The notes: a model not told the origin generated them from the letters alone. 64,000 bases of DNA from Cyanobacteria bacterium SIG30 (GCA_015152475.1 SUTW01000001.1:248001-312000); one strand, 5' to 3'; positions 32,679 to 43,583 are shown, counted from the first letter of the stretch. Translations and numbers: made by a program.

Positions 32679-34097
32679 ATGAAAATCAATTTTTCTTCAG
32701 ATCGAATAAATCAAACGTCGCTAAGCCATTCTCGCGGACATATGGCAGAGCATAGAGTGAAGAATAAATACGAGTATATAAACGAACACAGACCCACAAG
32801 AGAAGTAAGCTTTTGTGGGTCTGCGGTTTCTAGCATACCAAATTATGCAAGAAAGCTTGTTAATAACAAAACATTCAATGGAATAATAAATAAAGTTTTA
32901 GAAAAAGAAGCAGTTGTTGAAGCAGCTATTGTTTTAGGTTTAACTTGTACATTAAAACCTTTGGCAACTCTTGTTATGCCTGGTGCAAACAAAGACGACA
33001 AAGAAGTTCTTGCAGTAAAACATATTTTGTCAGGCCTTGTTGGATATGGTTTTTCAAAAATGATTTATGCGCCAATTTCAGCAGCAGCAAATAAAGTCAA
33101 AGATAACCCAAGTAAATATTTAAAAGGCGACACAGAATACATCAAAAAATTAGCAAAAAATGGCGAATTAATGGAAAGATTTGATGTTATGTGGAAAAAA
33201 GGTCCAGATGTTTTAATGTCTATACCAAAATCAATTCTTGTTACAACTTTAATTGCCCCAACATTAGCTTTTCTTTTCCCAAATAGAGGCAAAAAGAAAA
33301 AAGACAAAGTTTTAGTTGAACAACAAAAAGGTGCAGAAATTTTAAATCAAAAATTATACAATAATTCTGTTCCTGCAAATCTTTCTTTTAAAGGTAATAA
33401 AGTAAATAATATTAAAGACAATACGTTAAATGTAAACAATCAAATTTCTTTTGGTAAAAATCCAAGTAAATATTATGAAATGTTGACTGATGCAATGGCA
33501 ACAGGAATGGGTAAACTTTCTAAAACAAGAGTTGCTAAAAAAATTCCTGAAGCATTAATGAAATTTGAAAAACCATCACCTAGAATTTCAGACTTATCTT
33601 CAATTGTTTTAACTTTATCGCTTTTGCAAAATACTGCAAAATCAAAAACAATTGAAAAAGAAAGAAAACCATATTTGTTATTAAATACAGCTCTTGTAAC
33701 AGCAGTTTCAAGTACAGCTTCAGCAATTGTTGATAAATCCACAGATGGTCTTTTAGAATCACTTAAAAAAGCTTATATGTCTGAAAAATTCGGATTTGAT
33801 GACAAGAAAATTCAAAAAGGACTTCTGCAACTTAAAGAATTGAAAAAGACAGGAGTTGTATCACCTGAAAACTTAGTTATGTCAGATGATCAAGTTAAAG
33901 CGCTTAAAACATTCATGCGCGGTACAAATAAACTTAAATCACACACAATATTCTCATTTGTTGTAAGATTTGCTTCACCACTTTTAGTTGTTCCTTTGAC
34001 AAGTGCTATATTGAATTTGATAGAAAAAATTTCAAAGAAAAAAGACGCAAAAGCTCAAGAAAATAAGACAGCAAATACAACACAACAAGCTAAGTAA
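32679..34097 (+). CDS. Uncharacterised membrane-associated protein with repeated SF[x]G motifs
   Basis: Intact ORF from MKINFSSDR; VSFCG, LSFKG, ISFGK; TATAAT-N6-ATG. Confidence 0.7.
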   Translation: MKINFSSDRINQTSLSHSRGHMAEHRVKNKYEYINEHRPTREVSFCGSAVSSIPNYARKLVNNKTFNGIINKVLEKEAVVEAAIVLGLTCTLKPLATLVMPGANKDDKEVLAVKHILSGLVGYGFSKMIYAPISAAANKVKDNPSKYLKGDTEYIKKLAKNGELMERFDVMWKKGPDVLMSIPKSILVTTLIAPTLAFLFPNRGKKKKDKVLVEQQKGAEILNQKLYNNSVPANLSFKGNKVNNIKDNTLNVNNQISFGKNPSKYYEMLTDAMATGMGKLSKTRVAKKIPEALMKFEKPSPRISDLSSIVLTLSLLQNTAKSKTIEKERKPYLLLNTALVTAVSSTASAIVDKSTDGLLESLKKAYMSEKFGFDDKKIQKGLLQLKELKKTGVVSPENLVMSDDQVKALKTFMRGTNKLKSHTIFSFVVRFASPLLVVPLTSAILNLIEKISKKKDAKAQENKTANTTQQAK

Positions 34098-34138
34098 ATA
34101 TTCAGTATAAGAATTTTTAATTAATTTTTGGATTACTA

Positions 34139-34167
34139 TTGACATTTATGATTTTTTATGCTAAATT
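34139..34167 (+). promoter_or_regulatory. Sigma70-type promoter
   Basis: TTGACA (34139-34144) - 17 nt - TAAATT. Confidence 0.6.
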
Positions 34168-34173
34168 AGATTA

Positions 34174-34257
34174 GTTTAAATCAAATTTAGGGCATACGTA
34201 TATTGCACAGATTTAAACGAGGTGTAGAGAAAAAGCCGAGCTTTTTGAAAGTTTGGC
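34174..34257 (+). promoter_or_regulatory. Structured 5' leader
   Basis: GTTTAAATC(34174-34182)/GATTTAAAC(34210-34218) and GCCGAGCTTT-TTG-AAAGTTTGGC (34235-34257, two G.U pairs). Confidence 0.45.
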
Positions 34258-34273
34258 GGAAATTTGTGAGAAA

Positions 34274-34828
34274 ATGAGAATACAATCTGCAAAAGAGAAT
34301 ATTAAAAGTTATGCTAACGCAGCAACATTTGGTGTTGTTGGTGGCTATGCTTTGAAACATCTTTTGCCTTTGTCAAGCTATGAGAAAAATGATGTATTTA
34401 CACCTGAAGTTTTAGATAATATTAAACATATTGTTAATGGCGCTAAAAAAAGCGAATTTGATGCTATTGAATTAGGCGTAAAAGAAGGTAGTGAAGAAAT
34501 TGCAGAAAATGTTTTAGATTTATTCAAAGCAAATAAAAATAATATTTTAAGTGATAAATTTGATGAAGTTGCAAATAATTTAAAAGACGTGACAGATAAA
34601 ACAAAAGAAGGCGTTCAAGTTCTTATAAAAAGAGTTCAAAGAAGTGGCGAAATGGCTGAAGAAGTTAGCAGAAAATCTTACGAAGCTCTTGCAAAAAATT
34701 CAAGACCAACATTCTACTTTGTTGCCTTATTATCTGCAATAACATTATCAGTTGCAGTTTTGAAAAAATCTTTAAAGAATAATATCGAAGTTAAACCAGA
34801 TAAGAAAGATTTTGATATTTATTATTAA
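34274..34828 (+). CDS. Uncharacterised membrane-anchored protein
   Basis: ORF with N- and C-terminal hydrophobic segments; ATG 34274 preferred over TTG 34253, which lies inside the leader hairpin. Confidence 0.65.
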   Translation: MRIQSAKENIKSYANAATFGVVGGYALKHLLPLSSYEKNDVFTPEVLDNIKHIVNGAKKSEFDAIELGVKEGSEEIAENVLDLFKANKNNILSDKFDEVANNLKDVTDKTKEGVQVLIKRVQRSGEMAEEVSRKSYEALAKNSRPTFYFVALLSAITLSVAVLKKSLKNNIEVKPDKKDFDIYY

Positions 34829-34843
34829 ATTTTATGTTTATAT

Positions 34844-34873
34844 AAAAAAGGCTCTGGGTGAAGAGCCTTTTTT
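34844..34873. terminator. Intrinsic terminator (bidirectional)
   Basis: AAAAAAGGCTCT-GGGTGA-AGAGCCTTTTTT. Confidence 0.88.
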
Positions 34874-34890
34874 ATTAGTTTTTGTTTTTA

Positions 34891-35949
34891 TTAGAAGTTT
34901 AAAAGTTTTACAATATCTTTAAGTTCGCTAGTTGTTTTTTCAACTGGTGATTTTGCATATTTTATTGCAGAATCAGGGTCTTTTAAACCGTTCCCTGTTA
35001 AAATACAAACCAATTTCGCGTTTTGTTTAAGAGTATCTTTTAATTTTATAATTCCAGCAACAGTTGCGCAACTTGCAGGTTCTGCTAAAATTCCTTCAGT
35101 TGATGCAAGAAGATTATATGCTTCAATAATTTTTTCATCTGAAACCATATCAATTGTGCCTTTGCTTTCATCTCTTGCCGCTTCGGCTTTTTCCCAGCTT
35201 GCAGGATTACCAATTCTTATTGCAGTTGCAATAGTTTGAGGATTTTTGATTACTTGTTTTTTAACAATGGCAGCACTTCCTTCTGCTTGGATACCCATCA
35301 TTTTTGGTAATTTTGAGCATTTGCCAAGATTATGCCATTCTTTATATCCTTTCCAGTATGCAGTTATGTTTCCTGCATTTCCAACTGGTATGAAATGATA
35401 ATCAGGTGCATCTTCAAGTGCTTCAATTATTTCAAAAGCTCCTGTTTTTTGACCTTCAATTCTATATGGGTTCAAAGAGTTTACTAAAGTTACAGGATAA
35501 TTTGTTGAAATTTCTTTTACAGCATCTAATGCTTGGTCAAAATTACCACTAATTGCAATAACTTTTGCTCCGTACATCATAGCTTGAGAAAGTTTTCCAA
35601 GTGCAATATAACCATCAGGAATTAAAACATAACATTTAACGCCAGCTTTTGCACCATATGCAGCTGCGGCAGCTGAAGTGTTACCAGTTGAAGCACAAAT
35701 GATTGCATTTGAACCTTCTTCAACAGCTTTTGTGACAGCCATTGTCATTCCGCGATCTTTGAAACTTCCAGTTGGGTTGCTTCCTTCATATTTTAAATAA
35801 ATTTCAAGGTCATCTCTTCCGATTGCGCGGGCTAAATTATCGGCTTTAATCAAAGGAGTGTTTCCTTCATTTAATGTTATAACTGGTGTTTTGTCTGTTA
35901 CTGGTAAATATTCTCTGTATTTGTTTATAAGACCTGTGTATCGTGCCAT
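34891..35949 (-). CDS. thrC: Threonine synthase
   Basis: [45 protein letters not shown]. Confidence 0.95.
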   Translation of the reverse strand: MARYTGLINKYREYLPVTDKTPVITLNEGNTPLIKADNLARAIGRDDLEIYLKYEGSNPTGSFKDRGMTMAVTKAVEEGSNAIICASTGNTSAAAAAYGAKAGVKCYVLIPDGYIALGKLSQAMMYGAKVIAISGNFDQALDAVKEISTNYPVTLVNSLNPYRIEGQKTGAFEIIEALEDAPDYHFIPVGNAGNITAYWKGYKEWHNLGKCSKLPKMMGIQAEGSAAIVKKQVIKNPQTIATAIRIGNPASWEKAEAARDESKGTIDMVSDEKIIEAYNLLASTEGILAEPASCATVAGIIKLKDTLKQNAKLVCILTGNGLKDPDSAIKYAKSPVEKTTSELKDIVKLLNF

Positions 35950-35951
35950 GT

Positions 35952-37232
35952 TTACTCCATTACTCTTATTAAATTATTTATTTGTATACATTTTTCATCT
36001 TCTTGAACAATTGCTTCAAGTTCTTTTATTGCATTTTGGATATCTTTTTCTAAACATTTTTCGGTGATAACAATGACTTTTGCACTTCTGTGGTCATCAC
36101 TTAGTCCTTTTTGCAAGATGCTTAAAATGTTTATATTATTTTTTCCGCATGCTGTTCCTATAATGCCTATGATTCCGTGAAGGTTTTTTGCAGTTATAGA
36201 AATATAATAATTGTTTTCTGTTTCTGATATATTTATTTGTTTTGCAAGTTCGCTATGGTTGCATCTTGTCATAGGTAAAATGTTGCCCATCATATTTATT
36301 TCAGAAGCAAGAACCAAAATATCGCCTACAACAGAACTTGCTGTTGGCATTTCTCCGGCTCCTGGACCTGAGAAAACAACTTCGCCAATTGGTTGACCTT
36401 TTAAAAGAACAGCGTTTAGTGCGTTATTTATTTTTGCCATCATATTTTGTTTTTTAACAAGCATAGGATGTACTCTAACATCTATTTCGTCTGTTTTTGT
36501 ACGTTTAGCCAAACCAATAAGTTTTATTTTATAACCAAGTTCGTTTGCGCATTCGATATCTTCTTTTGTGATTTTTGTGATACCTTCTCTATATATTTTG
36601 TTGATATCAATTCTTTTGTGGAAAGTTATATTGGCAAGTGTTGCAATTTTATACATTGCATCATAACCTTCAACATCAGATGTAGGGTTAGTTTCTGCGT
36701 AACCTAATTCTTGTGCTTTTTTTAAGCATTCTTCGTAAGAAAGTCCTTCTTCTTCCATTTTGCTCAAAATATAATTGGTAGTTCCATTTAAAATACCAGC
36801 AACACTTTCAAAATTGTTAGCTCGCATAGTTGTTTTAATTGGCATTATTATTGGAATGCCACCTGCAACTGCTGCTTCATACAAAATAACTTTGTTGTAT
36901 TCATTTGCTAAATCAAACAAATACGCACCGTGTCTTGCAAGCAATTCTTTGTTAGCAGTTACTATGTGCTTACCATTTTTAATTGCTGTTTCTAATAATT
37001 TTAAAGTTGGGTCACATCCGCCCATTACTTCAACAATAATGTCTATATCAGGATCATTTACCAGAGTAAATGCGTCATCTGTTATGTTTTTAACTTCTAC
37101 TGCGCGAGGTTTATTGATGTTGTGTACAGCGACAGCTTTGATTTCAATGTTGTCAAAGTTTTCTAAAACCTTTACAACGCCTGTGCCAACAGTTCCTAAA
37201 CCTATAAGTCCTATTTTAATCTTCTTTTCCAT
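35952..37232 (-). CDS. hom: Homoserine dehydrogenase
   Basis: [42 protein letters not shown]-terminal ACT. Confidence 0.96.
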   Translation of the reverse strand: MEKKIKIGLIGLGTVGTGVVKVLENFDNIEIKAVAVHNINKPRAVEVKNITDDAFTLVNDPDIDIIVEVMGGCDPTLKLLETAIKNGKHIVTANKELLARHGAYLFDLANEYNKVILYEAAVAGGIPIIMPIKTTMRANNFESVAGILNGTTNYILSKMEEEGLSYEECLKKAQELGYAETNPTSDVEGYDAMYKIATLANITFHKRIDINKIYREGITKITKEDIECANELGYKIKLIGLAKRTKTDEIDVRVHPMLVKKQNMMAKINNALNAVLLKGQPIGEVVFSGPGAGEMPTASSVVGDILVLASEINMMGNILPMTRCNHSELAKQINISETENNYYISITAKNLHGIIGIIGTACGKNNINILSILQKGLSDDHRSAKVIVITEKCLEKDIQNAIKELEAIVQEDEKCIQINNLIRVME

Positions 37233-37268
37233 ACTTCGAATTATAGTATAAAAAACACTTTATGTAAA

Positions 37269-38081
37269 TTAAAGAATAAGAGCTAAAATCATTAATACAA
37301 AAGTACCTAATTGTAAGCCAGTTGATGCAAATTTTTGAAATTTGTTTCCGTCATAATATTTAGCAGTTTTAGTTGCACTTGATGCAGCTTGAATTCTTTG
37401 AAGTCTTAAACCTGTGTCATCAGTTGAAAAATCTCTTTGGAATATTTTTCTCTCTAACCTGTTTAATCTTACAGATAAAGGGTCTTGGTCATATGTTTTT
37501 CTGAAAATTGAATTTTCAAGTCCAGAAATTTGAAGCAAAACATCGCTTTGATTATATTCCCAATCTTCATAATTTGTTTGATCATTTGAATATGATATTT
37601 CTGGTTTTTTTTCAATTATTGTTGCACTTAATCTTTCAACTCTTTGGTTTAAATCACCCTCTTGTTTTGCGTTAAAAACCCTTGTTTCTAATCTTTCAAG
37701 GCGTGAATAAATACCTTCTCCGTTGTAGTCTTTTCCAAATAATTGATTTTCCAATCTGTCGATTGCAGGATAAGAAACTCCTTTTGATTGAATGTCGTCA
37801 ACCTCTTTCTTTATTGCTTCATTTTCTTCATCTGAACCTGCAAGACCTAAAATTTCGTTTATTTTGTTTATTCTATCTTGGATATTTGTTGTTGATTTAC
37901 TTTCTTCACCATATATTTGTGTTTCAATTCTTTTTAAGCGTTCATTTTCTGTTTCTTTTTGATATTCAACTCCAAAAAGACTTTTTTCAATGTTTCCTAA
38001 TTGGACACTGATTGGTGCAAGCGCAAAACATGCGCTTGTCATTATAAAAAGAATTAAAATTATATTTAGAATTTTTTTCAT
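37269..38081 (-). CDS. Secreted/membrane protein with internal LE-x-x-h-F-G repeats
   Basis: Signal peptide, three or more ~30-aa repeats, C-terminal TM. Confidence 0.7.
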   Translation of the reverse strand: MKKILNIILILFIMTSACFALAPISVQLGNIEKSLFGVEYQKETENERLKRIETQIYGEESKSTTNIQDRINKINEILGLAGSDEENEAIKKEVDDIQSKGVSYPAIDRLENQLFGKDYNGEGIYSRLERLETRVFNAKQEGDLNQRVERLSATIIEKKPEISYSNDQTNYEDWEYNQSDVLLQISGLENSIFRKTYDQDPLSVRLNRLERKIFQRDFSTDDTGLRLQRIQAASSATKTAKYYDGNKFQKFASTGLQLGTFVLMILALIL

Positions 38082-38130
38082 AATATTTGCATTATAACAA
38101 TTTATTTTTTTGTCTCGTTAGAGAAATGGG

Positions 38131-39642
38131 CTATATTTTGTCTGAAACTTTTAAACTATCGACTAATTTTTGAGTTTCGTCAACAAGGGTATTATAATAT
38201 TTTTCACATTTTTCTTTTGTTGTTGCTTCAAAACCCATAGTGAAAACAGGCTCTGTATTACTTTGGCGAATAAGTGCAAAACCGTCTTCAAAAATTAAAC
38301 GCATTCCGTCAATTGTGACAATTTCTTTTATTTTTGAACCGAATAATTCTTCTGTCATTTTTTCTTCTAATGCTTTTAGAACAGGTTTTTTAAGTTCATT
38401 AGGGCAAGGAAGTCTTATTTCCATTGCATAAAACATTTTTCTGTATTCGTCTATTAAATCTTCAATTTTAAAATTAGGATTTTGTTTTTTGTTTTTGGCA
38501 ACAATTTCAATTATTCTGCATCCTGCATACATTGCATCATCAAAACCGTAATAACGGTCTTTAAAGAATAAATGACCGCTCATCTCTCCTGCCAAAAGGG
38601 CATGTTTTTCTTTCATTTTTGATTTTATGTATGAGTGACCTGTTTTCCACATTATAGCTTCGCCACCTTTTGCATTTATTGTGTCGTATAAAGCTTGTGA
38701 ACATTTTACTTCAGATACTACAACAGGTTTTTCGCCTCTTCCTTTTAATGAATCAATAAGATCAAGCGCATAAATTAAAATCAATAAATCGCCTGCAATT
38801 TTGTTTCCGCTTGAATCGATAACACCTAGCCTGTCAGAATCTCCATCAAATGCTAAACCAAAATCGGCTTTTGCTTCAACAACTTCTTTTTTGATAGCAT
38901 CAAGAGTTTTTTCATCACTAGGGTTAGGGTGATGATTTGGGAAATTTCCATCTGGTTTAGAAAATAGTTCAATAACTTCGCAACCAAGTTCTCTGTATAA
39001 ATCTGGAGCAACAACACCGGCAGTAGCGTTTGCGCTGTCAACAACAACTTTGATTCCATTTCCGATTTTATCGAAATTATTTGAAATTTTTTCAATGTAA
39101 GTTGGTATCAAATTATATTCAATTATTGAACCTGAAAGTAAACTTCTGTATCCTTGTTGTTCACGGTTATTAAAAGCTTCTTCTGTATATTTTTTAACTT
39201 CTTTTATATCTTCTTCAATCAAGCATGTTTTATTAAAAGTCATTTTTAGACCGTTATATTCACTTGGGTTATGTGAAGCCGTGATAATTAAAGCGCCATT
39301 TATTTTATTTCCGTTTAGTGCGCTTTCATCAATTTGTGCAAATTCGCTATAATAACCAAGAGGTGTTGGTGCAAGACCTAAATCTAAAACATTTGCTCCT
39401 ATTGATGATAAACCTTCTATTACAGCTTTTTTTAATTCTGGGCTATGAAGGCGAGCGTCCATACAAACTGCAAAAAGCATTTCATTGTAATTTTTGACAA
39501 TATTTGCTTTTTGGAATTGTTCTTTTGCCCATTTTGCATAACCTTTTGCTGCATAATAAAATAATTTTGCATTAACTTCGGTTGGGTAAATTCCTCTGAT
39601 ATCATTTTTCCCAAAAGCAGATGTGTTTAATGTTTCTTGCAT
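38131..39642 (-). CDS. Phosphomannomutase/phosphoglucomutase
   Basis: ITASHNPSEYNGLKM, AFDGDSDRLGVID, GEMSGHLFF, RQSNTEPVF. Confidence 0.94.
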   Translation of the reverse strand: MQETLNTSAFGKNDIRGIYPTEVNAKLFYYAAKGYAKWAKEQFQKANIVKNYNEMLFAVCMDARLHSPELKKAVIEGLSSIGANVLDLGLAPTPLGYYSEFAQIDESALNGNKINGALIITASHNPSEYNGLKMTFNKTCLIEEDIKEVKKYTEEAFNNREQQGYRSLLSGSIIEYNLIPTYIEKISNNFDKIGNGIKVVVDSANATAGVVAPDLYRELGCEVIELFSKPDGNFPNHHPNPSDEKTLDAIKKEVVEAKADFGLAFDGDSDRLGVIDSSGNKIAGDLLILIYALDLIDSLKGRGEKPVVVSEVKCSQALYDTINAKGGEAIMWKTGHSYIKSKMKEKHALLAGEMSGHLFFKDRYYGFDDAMYAGCRIIEIVAKNKKQNPNFKIEDLIDEYRKMFYAMEIRLPCPNELKKPVLKALEEKMTEELFGSKIKEIVTIDGMRLIFEDGFALIRQSNTEPVFTMGFEATTKEKCEKYYNTLVDETQKLVDSLKVSDKI

Positions 39643-39714
39643 TTATATTTTCCTCTCTTTAATTAAGATAATTATAATATAATAACTATTTAAAGTCTAT
39701 TTGCAGTTTTAAAA

Positions 39715-39745
39715 AAAATGACTCCTTATTTTAAGGAGTCATTTT
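39715..39745. terminator. Intrinsic terminator
   Basis: AAAATGACTCCTTA-TTT-TAAGGAGTCATTTT. Confidence 0.88.
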
Positions 39746-39762
39746 ATCTTGATTAAAAATTA

Positions 39763-41820
39763 TTATGAGCAACCAGAATAACCACAATTTAAGCAGATAA
39801 AGCAACCTTCTGCCATTTCAATTGTGTTACCACATTCTGGACAAACAACTTTTTTGATTTCGCCAGTTGGAGCATATTCTTCTTTAACTTCTTCAACTTT
39901 TGGTGCATCTTCAAAAAGTTGGATTTCTTTTTCTTCTTTTACTGTACCTTCAACATCAACTTTTTGTTTTGTTGGGTCTGAAGCTTTGTTATCCAAAATC
40001 ATAGGTTGAGACCATCTTGAATTGTTTCTGTAAACAGTTAAACCTTTCAAGTCATATTCCCAAGCAAGTTTGTATGATTGAGCAACATCTTCAAGAGTTG
40101 CACTTTCTTCAAAGTTAACTGTTTTAGAAACAGCATTGTCTGTATGAAGTTGGAATGCAGCTTGCATTTTAACGTGTGATTCAGGTTTAACGTCATGCGC
40201 AGTTGCGAAAATTGCTTTTGTTCTTTCATCAATGCCATCAATGTGAGCTATTGAACCAGTTACCGCAATTGCTTCCATAAGTTCTTCAGAGTATATACCT
40301 TTTTCTTTTGCATAATTTTCGAAAATAGGGTTTACTTCTAATAATCTTGTACCGTCCATAATGTCACGAGTGAATACAAGACCGAATAATGGTTCGATAC
40401 CACCTGAACAACCAGCTATCATTGAAATTGTGCCAGTTGGAGCAATACAAGTTGTAGTAGCGTTTCTGATACCAAATTTTTCAATTCTTCTGTCAAGATC
40501 TTCCCACATTGCATCTAAAATTATGCCTGCACTTTTACCCCTGTATTTATTTGATAAATAATTTGGACTGTCATAAACTGAACCTTCGAAGTTTTGGAAA
40601 CGTCCTCTGATTTCGCTCAAACGAACACTTTCAGATTTTGAATGGTAATCGATAAATTCCATAACACGTTTACCTAATTCGCAACCTTCTTCTGAATTAT
40701 ATGAAATGCCAAGTTGCATTAACATATCTGCCCAACCCATAACACCTAAGCCGATTTTACGGTTGTTTCTAACCATTTCAGCAATTTGTGGAAGTGGATA
40801 ATTGTTTGCAACAATTACGTTATCCAAGAAATGAATTGCTGTTCTTGTTGTTTGAGCAAGTTTTTCCCAATCAATATCAATTCCACCTGCTTGGTTTTTA
40901 ATAATCATTTTGGCTAAATTGATAGAACCTAAGTTACAAGCTTCAAATGGTAATAATGGAACTTCGCCACATGGGTTTGTTGATTCAATTTCACCAATTT
41001 TTGGTGTTGGGTTGTCTTTATTTATGTTGTCAATAAAAATAATACCTGGTTCGCCAGTTGACCAAGCGCTTTTAACGATTTGGTCAAAAATCATTTTTGC
41101 GTTTAATTTTCTAACGCACTCTTTTGTTCTTGGGTGAATTAATTCATAGTCAGTGTTGTCTTTTAAAGCTTGCATAAATTTATTTGTAATAGCAATTGAA
41201 ATGTTGAAATTGTTTAATTTATTCAAGTCGCTTTTACAAGTTATAAATTCTTCGATATCAGGGTGGTCAATTCTTAAAATACCCATATTGGCACCTCTTC
41301 TTGTGCCACCTTGCTTTACGGCTTCTGTCGCAGCATTGAATACTTCCATAAAGCTTACAGGACCAGATGAAACACCCATTGTTGAATGAACAACATCATT
41401 TTTAGGTCTTAAACGAGCGAATGAAAAACCTGTTCCGCCACCTGATTTATGAATTAAAGCAGTATTTTTAATTGTTTCAAAAATACCTTCTAAGCTATCT
41501 TCAACGGGCAATACAAAACAAGCACTTAATTGGCCTAATTCGCGTCCTGCGTTCATTAAAGTTGGAGAGTTTGGCATAAAATATTTTTTAGAAATAAATT
41601 CATAAAATTTATTTGTTGTTTCTTCAACTTCCGCATCACTAGCGCCAAATTCTCTATCAGCATTTGCTATAGTTGATGCAACTCTTTTGAATAAATCGAC
41701 AGGTGTTTCTGTAACGTTTCCGTTACTGTCTCTTTTTAAATACCTCTTTTCTAACACCTTAATTGCGTTTTGTGTTAATTCCAATTCACATTTGTTTTCG
41801 CTTAAATCTAACGAACTCAC
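39763..41820 (-). CDS. nrdJ: Class II (adenosylcobalamin-dependent) ribonucleotide reductase
   Basis: NAGRELGQLSACFVLPVEDS, NPCGEVPL, C-terminal CPECGNTIEMAEGCFICLNCGYSGCS; GTG start with AAGGGG SD. Confidence 0.93.
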   Translation of the reverse strand: MSSLDLSENKCELELTQNAIKVLEKRYLKRDSNGNVTETPVDLFKRVASTIANADREFGASDAEVEETTNKFYEFISKKYFMPNSPTLMNAGRELGQLSACFVLPVEDSLEGIFETIKNTALIHKSGGGTGFSFARLRPKNDVVHSTMGVSSGPVSFMEVFNAATEAVKQGGTRRGANMGILRIDHPDIEEFITCKSDLNKLNNFNISIAITNKFMQALKDNTDYELIHPRTKECVRKLNAKMIFDQIVKSAWSTGEPGIIFIDNINKDNPTPKIGEIESTNPCGEVPLLPFEACNLGSINLAKMIIKNQAGGIDIDWEKLAQTTRTAIHFLDNVIVANNYPLPQIAEMVRNNRKIGLGVMGWADMLMQLGISYNSEEGCELGKRVMEFIDYHSKSESVRLSEIRGRFQNFEGSVYDSPNYLSNKYRGKSAGIILDAMWEDLDRRIEKFGIRNATTTCIAPTGTISMIAGCSGGIEPLFGLVFTRDIMDGTRLLEVNPIFENYAKEKGIYSEELMEAIAVTGSIAHIDGIDERTKAIFATAHDVKPESHVKMQAAFQLHTDNAVSKTVNFEESATLEDVAQSYKLAWEYDLKGLTVYRNNSRWSQPMILDNKASDPTKQKVDVEGTVKEEKEIQLFEDAPKVEEVKEEYAPTGEIKKVVCPECGNTIEMAEGCFICLNCGYSGCS

Positions 41821-42095
41821 TTTTTACCCCTTTCCCAAGTATTACTATTTTATTAAATAAATTATAGCAGTAAAAAACAATGTTGGACATAATTGTAATT
41901 TAATGTAACAAAGTTAAGAAAAGTTAAGTTTTATAAGGATTTTTGTTCTTTGTTTATGTGTTTATTTTCTTCTTTTTTAAAAAGAAGAAAAAATTAAAGG
42001 CATGGAAATAAGAAAATATTTTTAAAAACTTGTAAAATTATTTTAGGCATTGTAAAATAAAGACAGATATATCAAATGGGAGAGGATAATCGAAG

Positions 42096-43559
42096 ATGAA
42101 ATTATTTAAAAAAGTTATACCACTGTTTGTTTTTTTTGTTTTTTTAATTGGTAATATTGCTTGTGCAACAGAAGTTATGGACGTTAAAGCTGACCATTGG
42201 GCAGCTAAAGAGATTGCAAATAGCATAATAAATGGTTATTTGAACTTAAATGAAAAAAATGAATTTTTGCCTGATGGTAAAATTTCAAGAACAGATTTTG
42301 TTAGTGGTTTAGTTAGAGCGTTAGGTAGCGAAAATATAGATATATTTTTTACAAATGAATTAACTGACTTAAGTGAAACTACTCCAAATTTTAAAGATAT
42401 TGTTATTGCAGAACAATTAAGTATAATTTATGGTTATCCTGATAGAACTTTTAAGCCACAAGGTTTTACAACAAGAGCAGAAGCAACAAGCGCTTTGGCA
42501 CATATAACAAAAGGGGTTTATTCTAATCTTGCAATTCTTGATCGTTATAAAGATAAAGAAACAATCCCAGCTTGGGCGACTTTATCATATGCAAAAGCAA
42601 TTAAAAATGGTTTTTTTGTAAATTATCCTGATAAATTAGCTTTGAGACCAAATGATTATTTAACTCGTGCAGAAGCTGCAGTTTTATTAAACAAAGTTTC
42701 AAAAAGCTTAGAACTTATTGATTCAAAATATAAAGAAGATTTAAAAACAATTACTCCAGATGTTTTGGTTTCAACTGAAACATTAAATGTTCATCAAAAA
42801 CCTTTAACAAATGTTGTTGAAATTTACAACAATAAAAAAGTGGTTAAAGCAGGAAACATAATTAAAGGAACTTTTGAAACACCTGTTAATTTTAAAAAGG
42901 CTAAAGTTGGTGACATAGTTGAATTTAGTGCGCCTGAAGATTTAATTACTGAACAAGGTACTTTCTTGTATGGTGCAGGCACAAGATTTAATGCTGAAAT
43001 TTTAAAAATTAAAAAAAGTCCTTGGAGAGAGAAAAACAGTAAAACATTAATTGTTTTAGACAGAATTTCAACAACCGAAGGTTATAATACTGAAATGGCC
43101 GCAGTTCCGCTTTCAAAGGATAGACAATTCCTATGGTTTAAATGGTCAAAATTAGTTTATACGAATGTTAAAAATCCAGAATGGATGCCAAAAAAAGGCA
43201 AAGGCAAGTATTCAGAAGGTGAATTCTTAGTTAAATATGGATACACTGTTTCACCTCGTGTAAAATATAAAAACCAAATAGGTGACCAAGTTTATGTTTT
43301 ACTTACAGATGATTTAATTTTTAGAAATCCTGAATCTAAAAAGCAAATAGATTTAATATACAGTCCACTATTAAATCCAACTCCAAAAGAAGAAATTGTT
43401 CCTGAGCTTGAAGAAGTTATTGAACAAGCTCCAGTTCAAGAAGAAATAATTGAAGAAACTCCAGTTGAAGAAGTTATTGATGAAGTAACAACAGAACAAG
43501 AAAAAGTAGAAGAAGTTATTGATGATGTAATCGAAAATGAAGAAATTATTGAAGAATAA
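42096..43559 (+). CDS. SLH-domain envelope protein with acidic tail
   Basis: Signal peptide, SLH repeats (DHWAAKEIANSIINGYL.., YGYPDRTFKPQGFTTRAEATSAL), C-terminal E-rich tail. Confidence 0.85.
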   Translation: MKLFKKVIPLFVFFVFLIGNIACATEVMDVKADHWAAKEIANSIINGYLNLNEKNEFLPDGKISRTDFVSGLVRALGSENIDIFFTNELTDLSETTPNFKDIVIAEQLSIIYGYPDRTFKPQGFTTRAEATSALAHITKGVYSNLAILDRYKDKETIPAWATLSYAKAIKNGFFVNYPDKLALRPNDYLTRAEAAVLLNKVSKSLELIDSKYKEDLKTITPDVLVSTETLNVHQKPLTNVVEIYNNKKVVKAGNIIKGTFETPVNFKKAKVGDIVEFSAPEDLITEQGTFLYGAGTRFNAEILKIKKSPWREKNSKTLIVLDRISTTEGYNTEMAAVPLSKDRQFLWFKWSKLVYTNVKNPEWMPKKGKGKYSEGEFLVKYGYTVSPRVKYKNQIGDQVYVLLTDDLIFRNPESKKQIDLIYSPLLNPTPKEEIVPELEEVIEQAPVQEEIIEETPVEEVIDEVTTEQEKVEEVIDDVIENEEIIEE

Positions 43560-43583
43560 TTTAATAACTTAAATGATAAATTT

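Noticed and set aside
36775-37251. 158-aa plus ORF opposite hom
   Set aside because: Antisense shadow of homoserine dehydrogenase
41965-41991. TTTTCTTCTTT/AAAGAAGAAAA inverted repeat between nrdJ and the SLH gene
   Set aside because: Pure A/T-rich pairing with no GC core, so not convincing as a terminator or operator
41821-42095. Cobalamin riboswitch upstream of the B12-dependent nrdJ
   Set aside because: nrdJ has a short SD-bearing leader with a nearby TATAAT; no B12-box-like sequence recognised
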